Assembly (NCBI RefSeq): GCF_050948215.1
Contig: NC_135163.1
Location: 3,844,001-3,908,000 of the forward strand
Length of the DNA: 64,000 nt
From: Halictus rubicundus
Taxonomy: Eukaryota; Arthropoda; Insecta; Hymenoptera; Halictidae
Direction: 5' to 3'
Positions 48,946 to 58,850 of the stretch are shown one piece after another (position 1 is the first letter of the stretch; every line of letters begins with the position of its first letter). The translations under genes and the position numbers were made by a program. The notes beneath the pieces were generated by a model. The model was not told the DNA's origin, did no database searches, and saw only the letters and a list, made by a program, of their open reading frames with translations.

Positions 48946-49016
48946 ACCTGTACAGTTGATTATAACTTTCTTCACGGTAGTAATTTTTGTTAATAACGGG
49001 ATATAAAATGTATGTA

Positions 49017-49220
49017 TTAGGTCGTCCCACAAGTTTGTGCCGTTTACTCTTGTACTATTTACTTCTAAAAATAAAATATGTAATCACTCTTTCATTCCAC
49101 AACCTCTTCTGACCTTTTTGACAAAGACATCATACCGTCACTATATGCGGTGTCTCATTAAAATACTTTTCAATGCTGAATAATATAAACATATCCACGG
49201 CACGACTTACGGGACGACCT
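49017..49220. mobile_element. Family C miniature element without the inner insertion
   Basis: Left TTAGGTCGTCCCACAAGTTT, right ACGGCACGACTTACGGGACG. It matches both flanks of the nest at 12902-13356 and keeps a single TTAA (CTCATTAAAATACTTTTCAA) where that copy holds Family D. The right tip is cut by the following GTAT tract. Confidence 0.85.
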
Positions 49221-49247
49221 TGTATGTATGTATGTATGTATGCATGT
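49221..49247. repeat. (GTAT)n microsatellite
   Basis: Six TATG units starting exactly at the right end of the Family C copy. The tract may have grown from the element's terminal TA. Confidence 0.92.
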
Positions 49248-50347
49248 AATGGTTAATTATTTTGTTTAGGACCTCAGATTGTGTATACAAACATTTGATA
49301 TGCGAAAAAATTATTTCTCGTTTGTTTATCGAGCAAATAAAACTTTAATAGTGTGTGTTCAACTCTGTGAGCAACCGTAGACATTGCAAGTAAACTACAG
49401 AAAATTCTATAGCATCCTTACTGAATATGCGACTACGCAATTTTATTATTCCTTCGTTATTACTTGTAAATTTTATTGTTCATTTTCAACGACCTTGAAA
49501 CCCCATAACTCGCAAAGTTTCAGCAATGTCTAATAAAATCTTGAATTTCGTTCTGATTTTGGGAGCTGGTGGTTCACTGTGCTTCGCCGCGGAATGCGTC
49601 CGACAATGGTGAAGGAGAGTATTCATCGTGAACAGCGACGAACGCTTGAACCCGCGAGCACCGTCGAAGAAGATCTCGATAGAATTCGAATTATCGATGT
49701 CGGTCCCGAGATTAAAGGGCGGGCAACAAACGAACCAAAAGCTAGGGATTGAAGCGCGGTTATCGATCCCTCCCCCGTTCGGCTCGTATCCGCGCGCGGA
49801 ATTCGTGAAATTTCGCCAATTTCCGTCGATTACGTTCCGGTAAACGCGCCGCGCGCAAAAGGATGTTTGATTTGTAAACCCCATCGTCGGGGAACTTAAA
49901 ATCGCACGCGCGCCGAGCCGTGGCCCGGCAGCTACAAACGGCATCGCAAACACGGACCAGCGCAGCCAATTACAGATATACAATATTTGGCTGTTTATTG
50001 ACATAACACGCGCGTCGTGACGCGAATGCGTCAACAGAAGCGGAACCGATGCGTCAGTTTGACGCGTTGAATATCAATCGGGACCGGGCAACCCGTTCAC
50101 GCTCGGAATTTTCTCCTGCGAGCGGGAATAATTAACGAGTCGAAACCCACCCTCAAGGATTTTTCAGTTGGAAAAAAAAGCCTGCGAAAGTTTCCGCGCG
50201 CAAACCATGCGCGGAACAACTGTTAGAGAGCGGTTGGTGATAAATAGCTATAAACTCGTGGAACGGGGAACGCGTTCTCGACTTCTACGCAGTGTTGGGA
50301 AATATTCGGATAAAATATTGTTCGAACGAAAGGAAGGAATAAACAAG
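49248..50347. other. Unassigned sequence
   Basis: A 182-residue minus-strand frame at 49486-50034 shows no domain or signal and overlaps plus-strand frames. I do not call it. Confidence 0.45.
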
Positions 50348-50540
50348 TACAGTGTTCACTCTATATATGTCGCAAATGCCTAGTCGATAAAAGTCCGCGA
50401 ACTATCCCCGCTGCCGCGGGGTATACCAAGGGAGACCTCGGTTGCCGAGGAGTCTAAGGTCGCGTGGATCAAAGAATCTCCTCGCCGATATATGTCAGTG
50501 GCTAGACCCGTTTTTGGACATATATCGTGTAAACTCTGTA
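50348..50540 (+). mobile_element. Family A foldback element, dimer copy 1 (long form)
   Basis: TA flanks at both ends. Left CAGTGTTCACTCTATATATG, right GGACATATATCGTGTAAACT with CTGTA. Carries the long-form block (GGTTGCCGAGGAGTCTAAGG) like array copy 3 at 9503. Confidence 0.85.
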
Positions 50541-50624
50541 CAAGCATTCCTCGTCCACGAGAAGATGGCACAAAGGAACTTGTAGGTATCTACACCCCCT
50601 GATATCCCTACTTTGCGTTACAAG

Positions 50625-50813
50625 TACAGTCTTTTCTCGATATATGTCGCGAATACCTAGCTGATAAAAGTCGCAGAACTGTCTCCACTACTGCTTGTAT
50701 ACCTCGTGATGGGCCAAGAAGCTCGAGAGACCTCCTCTCTCCATTGTATCTCCTGGCCGATATATGTCAGTGGCTAGACCCGTGTTTTGGACATATATCG
50801 AGTAAACACTGTA
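50625..50813 (+). mobile_element. Family A foldback element, dimer copy 2
   Basis: Intact TA flanks, left CAGTCTTTTCTCGATATATG, right GGACATATATCGAGTAAACA with CTGTA. It is joined to copy 1 by the 84-base spacer at 50541-50624. That spacer shares GTAGGTATCTACACCCCCTG with the last spacer (9992-10075) of the 9-kb array. Confidence 0.88.
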
Positions 50814-50850
50814 CGCATTTTAAATCTTCAATATGGGCCCACGTAGAATG

Positions 50851-51028
50851 GTTGTAAAATACAATTTTTAGGACTATGTATCTCTGTAATTCCGACCAAT
50901 TGCAATTTTTTCAAATTCCTTTCGCATCGTGTAATAAAACTAGTTGATCTAACTTCTAAAAAAAAACCCAATTCCCATGGTCCAATATTAAAAAGGTCCT
51001 TTCAAAAGTGTGCGAATATTACCGTGAC
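50851..51028 (+). repeat. Family Q dispersed repeat, copy 2
   Basis: Same order of motifs as 43937-44100: GTTGTAAAATACAATTTTTA, CTGTAATTCCGAC, AACTTCTAAAAAAAAACCCA, GTCCAATATTAAAAAGG, GTGTGCGAATATTACCGTGA. It begins 38 bases after the Family A dimer. Confidence 0.65.
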
Positions 51029-51800
51029 ACACTGTACATCACGCGATAGGCTAGCAGCCGCGTTATTTTCGTTGCGATGAAAGCTACTTTATATTTCTCT
51101 TGTGCAACCACTTTTAATCCTTCATCGGGAAACGATAATTATTCAGTTTTACGAACGTACAAAATTCGGATTTTCGGAATCTCGGTAATCCGACATTCTT
51201 ATGTCGCGGGACACTTTCGGGAACCCGACCCAATCCCGAGAATAATTAAGCGAACCGACCATTCCCGACATTCTCGGGTTCTTGCACACCCCTACAAATA
51301 CACCACTCGAGCGTGCCGTAACTCCCGACGCGAGTCTAGACAATTAGTAGACGCAGGGTAAGCAAGAGAGCAAAAAGGTTCGTGCGTTAAATAAAAATAT
51401 GTCCCGGGTTCAATACCGGAGAAGCGTAACTAATTATTTCGATGGCTTCTGACCGGGCCAATATTGCCCTTGGGAAATGCACCGACGCGGCGCATTGAAC
51501 TTCCTGTACGAGAATTTAATAAAAATGCCGGCAGGTGAGTGACGACACAGCTCCAGGTGATTGATATCACGTGTCATAAATCTTCTTCAGCTGCATTAAA
51601 AAAAAAAAAAAAACACGCAGCGTCTTCAACGCTTCTTCTGCTGACAACAATGAATCTCGGAAGAATTGAAAATTGTTCTGTCGAGGCCAAAGGTTGAACC
51701 AGCGGCGAGACCAATGCGATATTGTCGAATTGACTTGTTGTGGACATAGATCGTGTAGACATGTATGTTTACACTCGAGCTGCGCTGCCCTTTTCAACGT
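51029..51800. other. Unassigned sequence
   Basis: An AAAATGCCGGCAG followed by GTGAGT at 51522-51540 looks like a minimal first exon with a splice donor, but it is far too short to support. A poly-A run is at about 51597-51613. A broken Family A terminus (GTGGACATAGATCGTGTAGA) is at 51739-51764. Confidence 0.4.
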
Positions 51801-51883
51801 TCGGCAGTGTATCAAAGAATAGCAACTTCTAGCCGATATATGTCCATAACCAGGCCCTTGGACATATATCGGGTAAACACTAT
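51801..51883 (+). mobile_element. Family A right-end fragment
   Basis: Only the right third is present: ATCAAAGAATAGCAACTTCT, CCGATATATGTCC, a short loop, GGACATATATCGGGTAAACA, CTATA. The hairpin is intact with a 15-base loop. Confidence 0.75.
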
Positions 51884-51885
51884 AT

Positions 51886-52079
51886 AAACTCTTAATTACA
51901 AATGTTGTCAATTAAACAGTTTAGGAGAAATTCGTTATGATTTTACTATAGTTTCGATATATGTCCCTGGCCGGGCCCATGTTTTGGACATGTATCGAGT
52001 AAACACTGTACAAACTCGTAGTTATAAATTTTGTTAATTGAGCAGTTCAGGAAATTCGTTATGATTTTACTAAAACTTC
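51886..52079. repeat. Tandem duplication joined through a Family A hairpin
   Basis: About 70 bases (ACTCTTAATTACAAATGTTG to GATTTTACTATAGTTTCGA) at 51886-51956 recur at 52013-52079 with about 85 percent identity. The right-end hairpins (51801-51883 and 51946-52010) lie before each copy, so the duplicated unit is hairpin plus flank, about 125 bases. Confidence 0.75.
51946..52010 (+). mobile_element. Family A solitary right-end hairpin
   Basis: A 65-base unit made of CGATATATGTCC, a 22-base loop, GGACATGTATCG and AGTAAACACTGTA. Nothing of the core or left half is present. Confidence 0.75.
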
Positions 52080-53059
52080 GACCGTGAATTTGTCCGTGAA
52101 AATGAACGGCGCAAATGAATCTAATAGATCATAAAAAGTTGTCTTTCGATATAGGACGATCGCTCGGCACCGGTTTTCGCCGTATTTCGGATGAGGGTAA
52201 CTATTGACTTGGCGGTAGGCAATACATTATGGGAGGCTCTACAGCAATTCAAACACGACAAGAACTTAATACCGGAAGACGTGCCGAAGACGGAATAACA
52301 TTTCAGCTTCATTCGTGCAATATTCGTTCGAAGAAGTGATTGACGAGAACGGAATGTCCCCGACGCGAATCATTCTCATCGAAGCCCATAAACCAGCGGT
52401 AAAAGAGGAAATCCGGAGCTCGTGGACGACTTTACAACGCAAGGTCGACGGTGATTAAGATCTTAACCCGGGGAAATTCGTCGATTTCGTTGATCACGCG
52501 CAGACGAGGTTAGCCCAGTTTCCGAATCGCCGAGCATCCGATAACGAATCTAGTTCGCGCCGAAAGAAACTCGGGATAACCGAACTGAAGGACCACGGTT
52601 ACAATCACGGGGAAATTCATTCTATCTTTACGCGCATAAATGAATGAAAAGGAGACGCGCGCGAACGCCAGGACCGCCCGGGGACAAAGAATATTTTCTC
52701 CTTCGCCCGTCGGCGCCGCGGATCGAACCGATTCCTTCGCCGGAATGAAAGCAGCGTTTCGATTAGCACACAGGAAACACCGCTCCCTGAAGAATAAATT
52801 AGAATAAATCGCTGTCGGCGAGAGGAGAGAGGAGAGAGGCGAAGTCCCCGACATCAATCATTATTAAACCGCGATCATTATGTTTTATGGGAGGTGGTAT
52901 CCTCATTCAGGATCGAATCTACGACTGTCGCCTGGGTACGTTCTCACGGGGTACGAGTCGGGGCGTATTTTAACTTGCTGCAAGCATTATTTAAGGAGCA
53001 TTTTTACGGACTTTTACCATTTACCATTTTTCTCTTGAAATAACATTCTCATTGCTTCA
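52080..53059. other. Unassigned sequence
   Basis: A GAGAGGA short repeat is at about 52820-52840. The open frame on the minus strand at 52510-52857 has no domain. Confidence 0.45.
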
Positions 53060-53363
53060 CTTACTAGAGAAATTTTCTTCAGCCAGAATATGCTCCATCA
53101 GCTTAGATATACGTTTCCTAATGGGTTCTAAAACATTTCTATAAATATCCGAGTCTTTAGATTCTATAAACGTTAATATTGAATTCTTTATCTTCGTATC
53201 TACATTGCTTATTGTTTAACAAATGATCTGGATTTTTAAAAACATGGTAATTCGTCAGAGACAAGTCTGGAGAATAAGGGGAATGTAAACCTAAAATTTC
53301 ATAATATAATTTCTTTAATTCCCCAACAGTATTTTGCGATGTATGCGGAAGGAGTGGAAAATG
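53060..53363 (-). pseudogene. Decayed mariner transposase, C-terminal fragment
   Basis: On the minus strand, PHTSQNTVGELKKLYYEIL then HSPYSPDLSLTNYHVFKNP follow the pattern of the mariner catalytic core after the second Asp (NARPH...YEVLPHPPYSPDL). The third catalytic Asp, normally in a S/T-D-Y-H motif, is Asn here (TNYH), so this copy lacks a required residue. A one-base frame change then gives FIESKDSDIYRNVLEPIRKR, the expected C-terminal tail. The N-terminal two thirds were not found upstream. It is not the same mariner as at 23205: the proteins differ at most positions. Confidence 0.75.
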
Positions 53364-53687
53364 TTTAATTAATATAAAAGCAATCCTTTCCCTCTGTTAG
53401 TATTCCTTATTTTAAAAAAGTAAGTAAAAAGAAACTTCAATTCTAAGCATACTTAAGAAAATACTGCATGCATATAGCTAATATGGATCAACAAAACACC
53501 TTTACTAAATTTTTATTTCAAGCCCAAATAAAAAGGTTGAGAAAAGCAGCTTTATGCATATCATCTAGTAAATTAATTCATCAAGCAGGGCAGAAGAACT
53601 GAAGTCGTTTGGTCCGTTTCTAAAAAGGTTATTGTGATGTAAAGCGTGTGCCATCAATCATGAGACTGAACAGCCTTGTACCCATTG
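53364..53687. other. Unassigned AT-rich sequence
   Basis: Probably remains of the upstream part of the mariner fragment, too decayed to align by eye. Confidence 0.4.
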
Positions 53688-54065
53688 TCGCCGGATGAGG
53701 GGAGGGAGCACGAGCTGAGGGGAATACAGTTACCCTCTCTCTGCCAGTACCGGATCAGTCACGTGACACGCGCACGACAGAGACGCGTCACGTGACCGTG
53801 CCATGGCGGAAGCGTGGGGGAACAGCGTCGAAGAAGGGGAAGGTAGAGTGGGGGATTCTGTAACCATTGTCTCCTGATTAGGACTTTTCCCCCACTCGAT
53901 TCTACCCCTTCTACGATACTATTCCCCCATTTTCCAGCGGCGAGCATCCCCACGCCTCAGGCACGGTCACGTGACGTGTTTCTTCTCTGTTGTGCGTCAC
54001 AAAACGTCACGCGACTAATCCAATAATGACAGAGAGAGGGTAATTGTATTCCCCTCCATTCGGAT
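53688..54065. mobile_element. Family I element: inverted pair of CACGTG-rich arms
   Basis: The left half (53688 to about 53873) and right half (to 54065) are inverted, diverged copies: GAGGGGAATACARTTACCCT, CTCTCTCTG, TCACGTGAC and GTGGGGGA occur in mirrored order. The arms together are about 378 bases with almost no spacer. The half copy at 38598-38770 resembles the left arm. Target duplication and transposase not seen. Confidence 0.7.
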
Positions 54066-55101
54066 AAAATAGGTTCCACTGTATTCAGAATGCACGTTCA
54101 TGCAGCTAACAGTAGGCTGGGCTATTGTTCGGATAATAAGCGTTCGGTGAAAAGTTGTTGTACGCGAGGTTTAGCGTTAATTGGTTGGTATGAACAAGGT
54201 TCTACAGTAGTGTATATCAAATTTCGCGATCGATTTTCCAGAGTTGAGGATTAGAGACGCGTGTCGGGTGAGCACGGCCGGATGATAAATTAACACGAAA
54301 AGGTTTCGATCCGGTGGAACGTGGACCGTGCCATGAAAGAGGCTGCGAGTCGAGGCCAGCCAGCAGCAGCAGCAGCAGCGGCGGCGATGGTGGCGGATCG
54401 TCGGGCCTCGATTGGCCGGCGTTCATTCAAATTAGGCAGGCCATTAGGCTGTAAACAGCGTCGTTAAACATCGATTATCGGCGGCTGCTCCGAGCCAGAT
54501 AACGCGGGAATAATGAAGCCCGGGGTAAGATTAACCCATTGTCTAGCCCCCGGAGGCGTGTTACAGCGAATCGGACCGGTTCTTCTTTATTCCGCCTGGC
54601 TCTCTCTCTCCGTGTCCTGTGTCCTCGGGGTCGCCGAACGGTCCACCGGTACCAATAATTCCACGCTATATTCCACGCCGTCTCGTGTCTCCCGGGTCCC
54701 GTTCGCACGGAAATTTCGCATTTCATCGTCGTTTCCTTTTATTTTTTTTTCTCCCCCACCCCCCTCCCCCTGTACACCACTTTCTCCAACGTTGGTCGCT
54801 TTCTATTTCGCGTCTAACCGCCAACTGTTGCTCCTGCGCCGCGCATTGCACGCTGAGATGTTTTAGCAATTTAATGGGACAGCATTACTGGACTTTGTAC
54901 CGATCAAAGATATAACATTGTTGTCTAAAACATTTTTCTCCTGAATGCTTTGTTTCTAAGGTGGTCCATCGCTCCGGGACGTTTTAGGGTGGAGTGTACA
55001 TTTTATTAGAAAATATAAGTACCATTTTTAAAAGTAACCTGCAGTGATCCACCGTTAGGATATCGCAATGTAGTTTTGATAGCCACGCACTGCGGCAATA
55101 T
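54066..55101. other. Unassigned sequence with a CAG/CGG triplet run
   Basis: A CAG and CGG run lies at 54361-54386. A pyrimidine-rich tract lies at about 54730-54770. See the separate small-frame entry. Confidence 0.4.
54333..54467 (+). CDS. Possible small open frame with a polyalanine run
   Basis: ATG at 54333 opens 44 codons ending TAA at 54465. It starts MKEAASRGQP, then eight Ala from a GCA/GCG repeat, then MVADRRASIGRRSFKLG. The tail is basic. Triplet runs readily make such frames by chance. There is no supporting splice site or homology. Confidence 0.12.
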   Translation: MKEAASRGQPAAAAAAAAMVADRRASIGRRSFKLGRPLGCKQRR

Positions 55102-55427
55102 GTATACATGGTGTCTCATTTAACTTTGCCGATGCCCTCCGTAATAGGTCATTGCGTTCGTCTTGAAACGCTCTGTTAAAATGTAAATAAGAAACCACAT
55201 CATTCCATTAAAAAAAAAATATTACCTCGGGATGGAAAGAAAAGATGACCTCGGCATGACCTTCAAACAAATAAGCTTACGGCTCCCTCCAAATACGATA
55301 ACTTCCTCTCCAAATATTTATGGTATCTGTAATAATACATACCAAAGTTATGTATGTACTAACAACAAATTTATTTACAATAACACAGTTATTAGGAGTG
55401 GCAGAGTTACGTGGGACACCCCGTATA
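55102..55427. mobile_element. Family K miniature element, long form
   Basis: Left TATACATGGTGTCTCATTTA, right (reverse complemented) TTATACGGGGTGTCCCACGT. The imperfect inverted repeat continues into ACTYTGCC, about 25-30 bases in all. The interior is AT-rich and has no transposase. Confidence 0.65.
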
Positions 55428-56122
55428 AAGACAACGTACAGACAAAACGGCAATCTTGCATCAAATAAATATTTCATAGCTCATTTTACACGTGTTTTTC
55501 TAAGAGTCACACTTAGGGTATGTAAAGAGGAATCTCCAATGAATATTGCAGCACACCCTTTTGATACGTGATTGACACGAACAAAAATGGCGGAAATAAA
55601 TACTGAAAAGTGCATCAACTTGTCCCGGTCGCACCGGTTACAAGCGGTTAATGGAAAATCTCAAGCAGCAACCCTCGAATTACCGCGTACCCTGCACTTG
55701 CCTGATTTACGGAAACGTTGCCTGTAAAGCAGTCCGCGAAAAGGTTTTCGAAATCATAGTCGGCTACGTGCCCGGTTATGCCACTCGTAGCCGTACGTCC
55801 GCGACCAGACGGTTTCTTCTCCCTTCTCGCATGAATAAGCAAACCGGGAGCGCAGCTTCTCTCTTTTGAATTCTCGCGGAAGCTTAACAAGGACGCGGGA
55901 AACTCGATAATTCATTACGATACGCTCTCGCCGCGGAACGGGAACGTCTCCCGAGGACGTCTCTTTCGCAGTTTATACGCTTTGTAGTCTTTTGTTTCGC
56001 GGCAGCCGTTTTGCGACCGTGTGCCGTCGCGATCGCTCCCGAGATAGGAATTTTAGTTGCGCTCCCATACGATGTTCTCTTCGCTTATTTCCAGCCATTG
56101 TTCGGCTCTCATCGAGAGATGG

Positions 56123-56155
<33 letters not shown>

Positions 56156-56413
56156 TTCTCTCTCTGTTCCCACCGCTGGACCACGCAACGAAATACCGTC
56201 CGCGCCCCGGAGGACCGCGACGTTAAAATATTGGGAAACTTCTGATTTCGAAAATTTATTTATCTAACGGGTAATCGAGAAAGTTCCTGCAACTTCCAGG
56301 CTTTGTCATCGATAAACTGTGCGGCGCACACGTTGCGTCAACGTGGAGCGAGTATGCTTGCACCAGAGCTTATTTATCGGCGAACTTAACTAATTGTAAG
56401 AGCTGTTCGTTTA
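55428..56413. other. Unassigned sequence with a TC tract
   Basis: A TC microsatellite is at 56122-56166. No gene recognised. Confidence 0.45.
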
Positions 56414-56710
56414 TTAGGGGTACCCATAAGTAATCAACTATTTGCAAAGAGAATTTGTTTCGCCTTTAGTTCTGTACCGATCGTTGAAGAGGAAACATAC
56501 ATTCTTTTACAGTTTTCGGTGAAGCAGCCTGTGCTCACAATATTCTAAAAAGTATAATATTTTTTTACAACCCTGTAATAAAATGGCGGCGTCCGTACCC
56601 TCCGAGGATCATATTCGTCATTATATGATAAATTAAGAAATAAAAACTTGAATTTGCTACAAATTTTGTTCTAGATTTCAAAATAATTGACTACTTATGG
56701 GTCCCCCTAA
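56414..56710 (+). mobile_element. Internally deleted mariner derivative, 297 bp
   Basis: It has the same ends as the element at 23205-24446: left TTAGGGGTACCCATAAGTAA, right TGGGTCCCCCTAA, with TA outside both. The first 209 bases, through the transposase start codon and residue 13 or so (CATATTCGTCATT), are collinear with 23205-23411. The sequence then jumps to ATATGATAAATTAAGAAATA, the 3' untranslated end. About 940 bases are missing at a 3-base ATT microhomology. It is a newborn-type miniature element that still carries both termini. Confidence 0.93.
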
Positions 56711-58349
56711 TATTCAATTGCGCCATCGAGAGAAGGTGGAAACATTCTTCTGTGAAATTGGAAAATTGTTGGATCGATGTTAAATTGATAAATAAAGTAG
56801 CGAATAAAAACATCAATTATAAAGTTTCGAGAATGGTACACCGTCCGAGGATTAATGACCGGTTGCGAAATGAAAGGTACCTACCCTGAGGTCTCGCTTA
56901 ATTCCCGAGAACCCGCAGCACGGAATAGTTGGAACAAACCGGGCCGTACGATCGAGCTAGCTTATCGATCGATTCACACTGCGATTGATCGCCGGTAAAA
57001 ATTGCTTTTGCCCGCGGCGCTGCGCGGCCGCGATTGATGCGAAGACGGGCCGGAGTCTTCGAGCGGGCACAGCTTTTTATTCATAAAGCGGTAACATTTA
57101 ATTGCCAATCGAAGTTCGGCTGAATTGAAATCAAGTGGTTCGCGGGGACGTTGCAATCAACTGTAAAACGTTTTAATTGACGGCCGATGAAAGAGCTGTG
57201 TCGAGGGGACCGCTGATTGCAAGGGGATGCCGATGAAAAAGGGGTCTACTTGCGTTACCGAACACCGCGAGAAAAAGGGATTCCCTATTGTTCGTGAAAC
57301 TTCAAAGCGTTCGAATCCGCTCGATTTTCCATGGTTTTTCGTTTTTTTTTTTTTTTTTTTTTTTGTTAGCGTAGATATTGTGTGTACATTGTACACGCCT
57401 GACTCTCTGTTTGTAAAACAAAGCGTGTTTCTAAATAAATCATTTTTGCACCGATTCTAGCACGTCTTATTTCCTTGCGCACGATTTTTAACGTACGTTT
57501 TGTTGTTGGCTTTTGTACCGTTCTTGCGAGCAGCCTTTCTTTATTTTTACGCTGCTTTCAACATTTTTTTGCCACCGTGTAAAAGCAGAACGAGGTGTGC
57601 TTGCAAACAGATTTCTTTTTAGTCCGTGCGAATATTAACAGTATCCGTACACACTGGTTTTTGATGATACAATAAAGAAAAAAATAAAATAAAATATAAA
57701 AATTTCTTGGCAACTTTGTGGAAGTAAAGCGCCAGTTCACGACTGAATTTTACAAGAAAATTACTGAAATGAGAACAAACAGAAGCCATTTCTTTGCCCA
57801 ACTTCTTCATCGAGGCAGGAAAATATAAGCACAATGAACTGTTGAACTTTGTTCTTGGGAATGAGGAACTATGCAGTCTTATATTAGCATATAGTCTTCT
57901 ATTTTAGGAATTTATTTTGAGCACACAAGGATTTTTTCATGTTGATTCGAACCCTTGTATTTCCATAATCGTTAACGTAATTTATGAAAAGATTGTCCAA
58001 CTTGAATAGATATAAATTTTTACATTTGGGTCAAAAAACATGTTTGTGATTAACTTTCTTTCAGCCACTATACGCTCCTCAGGGTAACCTATTTCCTTCT
58101 TCTATATACTTCAAAAATTTTGATTTCTTCCCGTTTGTGTTGTAGAGTTTAGTTTACTTTTGTTTGCGTAAAATGTATTTTTTTATGCAACATTCTCAGT
58201 GTTGAAACTCAAGTTGCTAATTTAAAACGTACAGCAAAAATGGACGACATATTTTCCTATTATACAGTTAGTGTAATAGGTGTCGTCTTTTAAAAATAGA
58301 TAACTGTTTTAAAATTGCACCAAACGGGTTGAGTTTTCATAACTAGACT
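56711..58349. other. Unassigned sequence with a poly-T run
   Basis: A 23-base T run lies at 57342-57364. 58279-58313 repeats part of 1765-1800. No gene recognised. Confidence 0.45.
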
Positions 58350-58603
58350 CTAGGACAGTGATGGGGACGGTAGGGGCCCCTCAAACGCCTGCTTCCCCCA
58401 CCAAGTCCTCTTTCATGCAGCGCGCACCTTCGCTGCGCAGCAGTGCCTCGTGCCTCCGTCCCGCCATAGCCAACCCTTACTTATGCTGTCTATCCACATC
58501 CACGAAGTACCGCTGCGCGGCGAAGATGCGCGCTGCACGAAAGGGGACTTGGTGGGAGAAGCAGGCGTTTGAGGGGCCCCTACCGTGCCCACCACTGTCC
58601 TAG
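58350..58603. mobile_element. Family H hAT-like miniature element
   Basis: A 254-base copy with about 80-85-base inverted ends. Both start CTAGGACAGTGRTGGGSACG and continue GGGGCCCCTCAAACGCCTGC and CAGCGCGCAYCTTCGC. CAGTGRTGGG termini are typical of hAT elements, but an 8-base target duplication is not evident. The interior of about 85 bases is unique. Confidence 0.75.
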
Positions 58604-58617
58604 CGCCCACTGTGAAC

Positions 58618-58850
58618 GAGAGGAAATGCCCGAATATATTAAAAATTGAGATTTCTTTTAATACTGCTACCTCCTAGAGCAGTCGTGGGCAGTGGGACTT
58701 GGTGGGACCTGGTCTGGGACAGTGATGGGGACGGTAGGGGCCCCTCAAACGCCTGCTTCCCCCACCAAGCCCCACTGCCCATCACTGTTCTAGGAGGCAG
58801 CAGTATTAAAAGAAATCTCAATTTTTAATATTTTCGGGCATTTCCTCTTA
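58618..58850. repeat. Large palindrome with Family H sequence at its centre
   Basis: Arms of about 90 bases (58618-58706 and 58761-58850) are over 90 percent complementary: GAGGAAATGCCCGAATATAT, AATTGAGATTTCTTTTAATA and CTGCTRCCTCCTAG on the left appear inverted on the right. The inner part of each arm and the loop are Family H ends (CAGTGATGGG and GGGGCCCCTCAAACGCC). The outer 55 bases are not part of Family H as seen at 58350. Confidence 0.85.

Noticed and set aside
49486..50034. 182-residue minus-strand frame
   Set aside because: No motif, signal peptide or membrane segment. GC-rich sequence alone explains its length.
51400..51420. GGGTTCAATACC resembling a tRNA T-arm
   Set aside because: No matching acceptor stem, D-arm or anticodon arm within 80 bases upstream.
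51522..51540. AAAATGCCGGCAG followed by GTGAGT, a possible minimal first exon
   Set aside because: Only three codons and a single splice motif; expected by chance in 64 kb.
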